Source: Rhabditophanes sp. KR3021
Taxonomy: Eukaryota > Nematoda > Chromadorea > Rhabditida > Alloionematidae
DNA length: 64,000 bases
Assembly: GCA_963281155.1 (NCBI GenBank)
Contig: CAUJLY010000003.1
Span: forward strand, 7,458,197-7,522,196
Direction: 5' to 3'
The position numbers were made by a program, and so were the translations under genes. Under the pieces are notes generated by a model that saw only the letters and a program-made list of their open reading frames with translations, did no database searches and had not been told where the DNA came from. Below, piece by piece: positions 58,642-64,000 of this stretch (position 1 is the stretch's first letter; every line of letters starts with the position of its first letter).

Positions 58642-61600
58642 TTAATTAGTTAACTTTTTGATAAGTTTTTCAAAATGTTGCTTGGCGAGAAGTTCGTCAT
58701 CTTCGATCAAATCAGTCAGTTCTTCTTTGATCATGTTGCTGATAGATTCCCACTTCGGAATGCTATAGCAGTCAGGAATATTCAACAACTTCTTCAATCA
58801 ATTTCTTCCACAAAGTCAGCAAAGGATTTGTGCGTTTCATAAAAGTAATTGGGAACTTGTAAGAGCCATTGCCAGACTCCTTTTGAACATTTTCATACTT
58901 CCCAGTCAACAAAAGCATGATAGTGGAAATAAATCCAAATTGATCAGTTTGATAAGTCCATGGCCGGTTTTCAAGCATTTCAACGCAATCAAAGCAGTCA
59001 GTTGCGGCTTTTCCCCTGCATACAACATTCTTAAGATGATACAAGTCGATAGATCTTCCAAAGTCGATTAGCTTGATGATTGGTTTCCCTTCAAGATAAG
59101 TATCTGGGCCACCATAAGTAGGCTGCATTGTAATCAACCAATTGTCTGGCTTTGAATCAGCATGGATGATTGAGCAATCATTTACTACTTTAAGAATTTC
59201 AATCATTTGAAGAGCGAAATAAGCAGCGATGTGGCAGGGTACAGACATGTTGTCGGCGCGGTACTTGTTCACCATATCGAGAAGTGTCCCATACCCATGG
59301 TACTCATTCAAGATAACTGTCATTCCCCCAAATTTCAAAGTCTTGTCCACCACCATAAAGTAGTGTCTACAAGATTCAGGTGAACGCTTCTTTATTTGCT
59401 CGCAAATGTAGGTTTCGTACAAGTAAGGAGGAGATTGCACTTTGGCAGCCAAGACTTTTGAACCAGACTGGATCTTGAAGACTTTGGCGAATCCACCAGT
59501 TGCAATCAATGTCGTCACATTGAACGTTTGGCCATCGACGTCTAAAGTATCATTTACCTTCAAAGCGGATCTTGCATCATTCACCACGCACACTTTATCA
59601 TCAAAGTTATCCAGAACAGTCATTTTGTCCCGAAGCTTTTGGTCCCACGGGTTGATTGAGCAGTCATGAGGCAATTCGCTAGTATCTTCCACCTCGAGAG
59701 AAGTATTTGGGCTGGTAAAGAAAGATACGGAAGCAGGTGCAATAGATTCAGCTAAGTTGCCAGATTCAATTGAGCATCGTTTTGGTAGTTCTCCATCAAC
59801 ACTTGTCAGTTGCTCAACTTTTTCTTCTTGATCAATCATTTCAATGCAATCCTTAGCAGACATTTCTTGCATCACGATATCTTCAACCCCCGAAGCTTCT
59901 TCAGTTTCCATTTTAGCTGGTTCTTCACGAATTTGATTTGCAATTTGATCTTCATCGCCAATTGATTTGTGTCTGATAACCTCCCCGATCAACGTTTCAT
60001 CAGTACCAGAGATACCAGTCATTGGAGTCTTGACAGAGTTACTACTTCCAAATAAACTAGACCGGTCTTGAGTGGAGTCAGCAGCAGAAACGTCCCCCAT
60101 CAAATTCTTCATGGATGCAAAGACGATACTCTTCCTTCTGTTTTCATGGATGGTGTGTCCAAGATCGTCATTATCAACGGCAGCGAACAAGTCAAAACTA
60201 TCCTCGGTTTGAGGAATATCAGAGACAGAGTTGAAGAAATCAGGGCCGATTTTTCCATTTTCTTTGATCGAATTTGAGGACTTGTTGCATACTTTCCCAC
60301 CAGCTTCGGCAATTTTGACGGCAACAGTACTTTTAAGAGTTTCGGCTTTATCGTCAAAGATTTGTCCAGATTGCTCCATTATGGAAGACTTTTCTTCGCC
60401 CTCCTTGCTTGAAGTGTCCTTGGATTGATTGAAGAGTCCCCCTTCTATTGCCGACACCTCGTTGTAGAAAGAACACTCCTCTAACGGAATTGTTTGACCG
60501 TTGCGACAAGGAGTTGAACTGGCCATCATCGAAAGGCGTGGAGGCTTTTCTTGAGGGATGCCTTGTGCCTTAGATGTTGAGCTTGCTTCCTGGGTTGCAT
60601 CCAATTCGGAAATGTCGTGTCCGAAATCTTCTGAAGACTTGCTTCCAGCAACCTTTTCATTGGCAACAGTAGAGGTGTTGCTGACATACGTTCCAGTAGT
60701 AGAATCCAAGCTCTTATAGAGCATCGTCGGCATTTGAGGTATAACGAAGGATGCCGAGGAAGTGCTCAGTTTACCAGCGACGGAAGTTTGTCTGCCCTCT
60801 GTAGATGGTTCTTGGACATCATCACCCCAATCATCAAATACTTGGGTAGGTGTGGCCATCTGGTTACCGCCATCGACTAATTGAGTCGACTCCATCACAT
60901 CTGCAACTCCAGAATGCTCAGTAACTTCTTGAATGGTGCTGTAGTCTCTTTCTTTCTCCACGCTGCCTTCCAACGCAATCTTTTTCTTGATTGGAGAGAC
61001 ACAAGATTCATCTTGGTAGATTTGAGTCTTAGTCATGCCCATTGTTGTATCATTATACATAGTGAATTCTCCGTTAGGCGGAGGGGCAACAGAAGATTCT
61101 GCAGCACTCTCTTCCATCACACTATCAATACTTCCTTCTACAGCCACGTCAGTACTTTCTTCTACAATCATACCAATACTTTCTCCACGACTCCGCTTCC
61201 GAGCAGAACCAACAACTGGTGGTGGGACCTGGGGATCTTTTAAAAGCTCCTCCTTAACTGCCAAAAACACCTCCTTCTTCAAATACTTGTCTGCAACATT
61301 CAGCAACTCGGACAAGGCATCACTCAAGCCATTTTCGACAAAAAATCTCCCAAACGACTTGTAGAGGTAAGCCACGCCGCGAAGCTCTTGATCGTCAATA
61401 ATCTTGGAAAAGACCGCCAAGCAGGTATAGTTCTTGGAACGCGATGCCAAGATCAGCAAAATATCAACACATTCCTTTACATCCTTCATACTCGGGCTTT
61501 TCTTTTTGTTGAATAGAGAGCGAGCCTTGAGAATCATCAATTTAATCGAATCATAGACGTCGATACCGTTGAGCAACTTTCGCAGTAGCTTTTGATAATG

Positions 61601-61775
61601 GCCACAGCGACGCCGAATTTCTCTTCTTCGACTGGGTGAGTCTTGATGGTCCTAAATAAAAATGATATAGTGATAAGATATGGATAGATAAAACTTACAG
61701 TTTAAATAATCTGTAACGATCCGTAGTGCCTTGGTCGTAAGTGTGCTTTGAAATCTTGTTTTCCTTTGCATCCAT
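58642..61775 (-). CDS. BUB1: BUB1 spindle-checkpoint kinase
   Basis: ATG at 61775, exon 1 61699-61775. The next exon begins at 61651 or, to keep frame, at CCCAG near 61632. The N-terminal part fits the Mad3/BUB1 helical region (VDILLILASRSKNYTCLAVF, GRFFVENGLSDA). The middle is long and disordered. The kinase domain is near 59600-58800: GGFAKVFK, AAKVQ, YHGYGTLLDMVN, IIHADSKPDNW, LIDFGRSIDL, FDCVEML and RPWTYQTDQFG. The end LLNIPDCYSIPKWE, typical of BUB1, lies in another frame; one surplus base at 58790-58800 joins it at the same spacing as human BUB1 (stop 58642-58644). Acts at kinetochores, phosphorylating H2A. Key kinase residues are present, with HAD for HGD or HRD. Confidence 0.88.
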
Positions 61776-63594
61776 CTTTAAAGTTTTAGTCTAATAAAAA
61801 CGGGGTAAGTTACGGTTTAATAGAAACGGGTGTAAGTTTTTGCGCAACTTTGGCAAAATGAATGTTGCGTTCAAGTCGATTTTGAATGACACTAGTCATC
61901 AAGCGCTCAGAATGTCGGGCTGAGACTTTTCTTGGTAAGGGGTATATTAAAAAGGGCAAGTTGATTTTTGATGACGATTAATTGTCGGCAACGCATAGAC
62001 TTACACTTTTTCGGATAAGAGTATTTCTAAATTTGTTATTTAAAAAGCAAAGTTCAGTTACAAAAAAGAGTTGCAAGTAGCAATTAAAAAGGATACAGTT
62101 CTTTAACAATTGATACAATCTTTATAAATTTCACTAACCTCAATTTCCAATTTGGGTTTAAAATAATAATCATATTTAATTGTAATAAGCTTTAAAATTC
62201 ACATTTTACTATTTTTAAACAATTTATTGACACCTCAAGAAGTTATTTTTAAATGATTCCCAATTTGCATGTAATATTTTAAAGATTATTTACACCAAGT
62301 TTAATTCTCATTAATTTTTCATCAAACAAAATCATTTTCTTTTATTTGATTACAAAAGTGAAATCATTTTGCTAACTAACCAATAAAAATTACAATTTTG
62401 CACTATTTATTGAATATTTATCTCAAACAAACGCACACAATTATCACTATGATCAAACAAAATAACCACGCATATTCACTTCTTAAAAACCCAAGTCAAA
62501 AACAATCACTCCTATCAAAAACAACACATCTATTGAAGCTCCTAAAACAAAACAAAGCCCATTTTCTTTTTGATATGACTATTATTTTGTGTTTGTTAGT
62601 CATAATATCAACACCCAAATATCTTCATCATACTTATTTAATCAACAGTCGTCGCACTTTGACAGCATTCAAGGCCATCTCTTTCTATTTAACTAAACAG
62701 CATTTGGCATTATTACTACCACAGTATCTAACCAATTTTTTGATACCAAACTAAATTTGCCCTTTTTCAGTGGTGCCTTTATCTTCTTTATAAATGCCCT
62801 ATGTCTAGATAACTTTTCTTTATAACATAACAAACACGACTTTTTTTGTGTTGTCCTTTTTACTTTGAAACTCTCATCATTCCTCTTTTTGCCAATTGTA
62901 TTAATAATTGTTATACGACAACACGAAATATATTGCATTGCGCCAAAACCCAATATAGTACTATCCAAACCAATTTAGAAAAAGTAAATTTTATATGTAT
63001 CTTTTTCTATTTTATCCAACAACAACAAAAAATGGCAAAAGCCTCTTTGTGTATAGTAGCCACCCTTTTCGGCAGTTTACATACACTTTTATCGACACAG
63101 GATTAAACTTTTTTCTATTTATACATATTTAGTTTTAAGCTTTATGCGCAGTTCACCAAAAATATATTTATTTATTTACGTATTGCTTATCAACAAATAA
63201 TGAAGTGAGTCGAGGTATCTCTAATCAATGTCGAAATAAAAAACAAAAAAGAAGAAATTATATAAAGTTATATAAAATTTATGTCAGAATAAGGACAGCA
63301 CTTGCCTCTAGCCACTTTATTACTTCCAATAATGGTCACCAATTGTCATTATCAGTTAAGCTGTTGCGTAAAGTACACCGTCAAATCAAAGTGCTCAAAG
63401 AAACACAATAGAACTGTCCATTCATTTTTACTTATCGATGCATGTAACACCCGGAATGTCAATTAACGTACATGATACATTTGTATGATATAACAACGAT
63501 ATTCTTACTGAGCACAATACTGTTGTATACAAACCCCACGTGTCTTTTAACTGGCCAGACCTTTTGTTTTATTTATTATAGTTTTTAAACTCTT
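61776..63594. other. AT-rich intergenic stretch
   Basis: About 1.8 kb upstream of BUB1. Plus frames at 62398-62754 and 63205-63411 are Leu/Lys/Thr- or Lys/Arg-rich products of AT-rich DNA and are not convincing. No repeat or RNA gene identified. Confidence 0.45.
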
Positions 63595-63834
63595 CTACAA
63601 TAAACAAGTCAAATCGTGTTCAATTTCAAGAGTATACATATAAATACTTTTAAGATGACTTTTAACATTTGTACGGCCTTTCATAAAATTATGAATTTTA
63701 TTTTGAGAGACCATATCACCTGGCTTTAGTTGTGTGCGACTTTTTTGTTTAGTATAAAGGCTAATTGGAGGCACATGCCGTTCAACAAAATAACAAACCC
63801 CGTTGTCCTTTTGTTTGGCCACAAAAAGACTCAT
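63595..63834 (-). CDS. small hypothetical protein
   Basis: 79 residues from ATG at 63834: MSLFVAKQKDNGVCYFVERH, then PPISLYTKQK and QLKPGDMVSQNKI. Composition is protein-like and distinct from nearby chance frames. LKPGDMV is like strand-turn segments of small beta-barrel domains, but this is weak. It may be the first exon of a gene whose later exons I did not find. Confidence 0.35.
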   Translation of the reverse strand: MSLFVAKQKDNGVCYFVERHVPPISLYTKQKSRTQLKPGDMVSQNKIHNFMKGRTNVKSHLKSIYMYTLEIEHDLTCLL

Positions 63835-64000
63835 TTTTCCTCCTTACTTAGACGTCAACACACACTCTAAAACCACAAAGGTCACCTATCTATTTGACCA
63901 GCAATTTAATTGCCTAAAAACAATACTTTCATTATTATTTATTTTAGTAAAAACTATCTCTTATTATTTCCTCGTAAAATTAATGCGTATTAATATGTAT

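Noticed and set aside
62398..62754. A 118-residue plus-strand ORF.
   Set aside because: Leu/Lys/Thr/His-rich translation typical of AT-rich non-coding DNA, no domain, no splice partners.

Overview
The window looks like nuclear DNA of a nematode with few introns. It is AT-rich. Coding exons are split by very short introns, mostly 35-60 bases with GT...AG ends, and some large genes (DNA polymerase kappa, APC6, UTP14, BUB1) have only one visible intron. Nematode hallmarks are three chemoreceptor-type 7TM genes, a CK1/TTBK-type kinase, a phospholipase-B-like GDSL protein with a C-terminal membrane anchor, and several ATGs just behind a T-rich AG that could take a spliced leader. Species and genus are not assigned.

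Layout. 1-3.1 kb: tandem array of four small secreted cystatin-like genes plus one unknown secreted protein. 3.1-10.3 kb: an internally deleted SLC33A1 copy and two damaged cullin genes, all on the minus strand. 10.3-14.8 kb: AT-rich, with two small unknown genes. 15-17.4 kb: an intact 7TM receptor and an AP-2 transcription factor. 17.4-25.5 kb: mostly non-coding, with two unknown minus-strand genes, a CK1-like kinase, two degenerate coding relics and a minisatellite. 25.6-36.2 kb: POLK, a MARCH-type E3, CDC16/APC6, an RS/RRM protein and a VRK-like pseudokinase. 36.4-43.4 kb: a 7TM receptor, a catalytically dead phospholipase-B-like gene with a broken GIY-YIG gene inside its large intron, and a C2H2 zinc-finger gene. 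45.6-49.6 kb: a PIAS-type SUMO ligase, PABPN1 and a BCKDHA tail fragment. 49.8-63.8 kb: an armadillo-repeat relic, a VEFS-box (SUZ12-like) protein, a third 7TM gene, an F-box protein, UTP14, a small coiled-coil gene and BUB1.

Gene function. Most intact genes are unlinked housekeeping functions: cell cycle (BUB1, APC6), RNA processing (UTP14, PABPN1), DNA repair (POLK) and ubiquitin/SUMO (MARCH, F-box, PIAS). They do not form an evident pathway cluster. The variable part consists of secreted protease inhibitors, chemoreceptors, kinases and cullin copies, which are typical fast-turnover nematode families.

The most striking feature is damage. Several genes change reading frame by one base, usually in or beside a short A/T run. 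They include PIAS and BUB1, which are normally single-copy and needed. Either the assembly carries homopolymer errors or these loci are decaying; raw reads or RNA would decide. Separately, at least two fragments (SLC33A1, BCKDHA) are true partial copies with large deletions. Intron boundaries were read by eye and small errors are possible.
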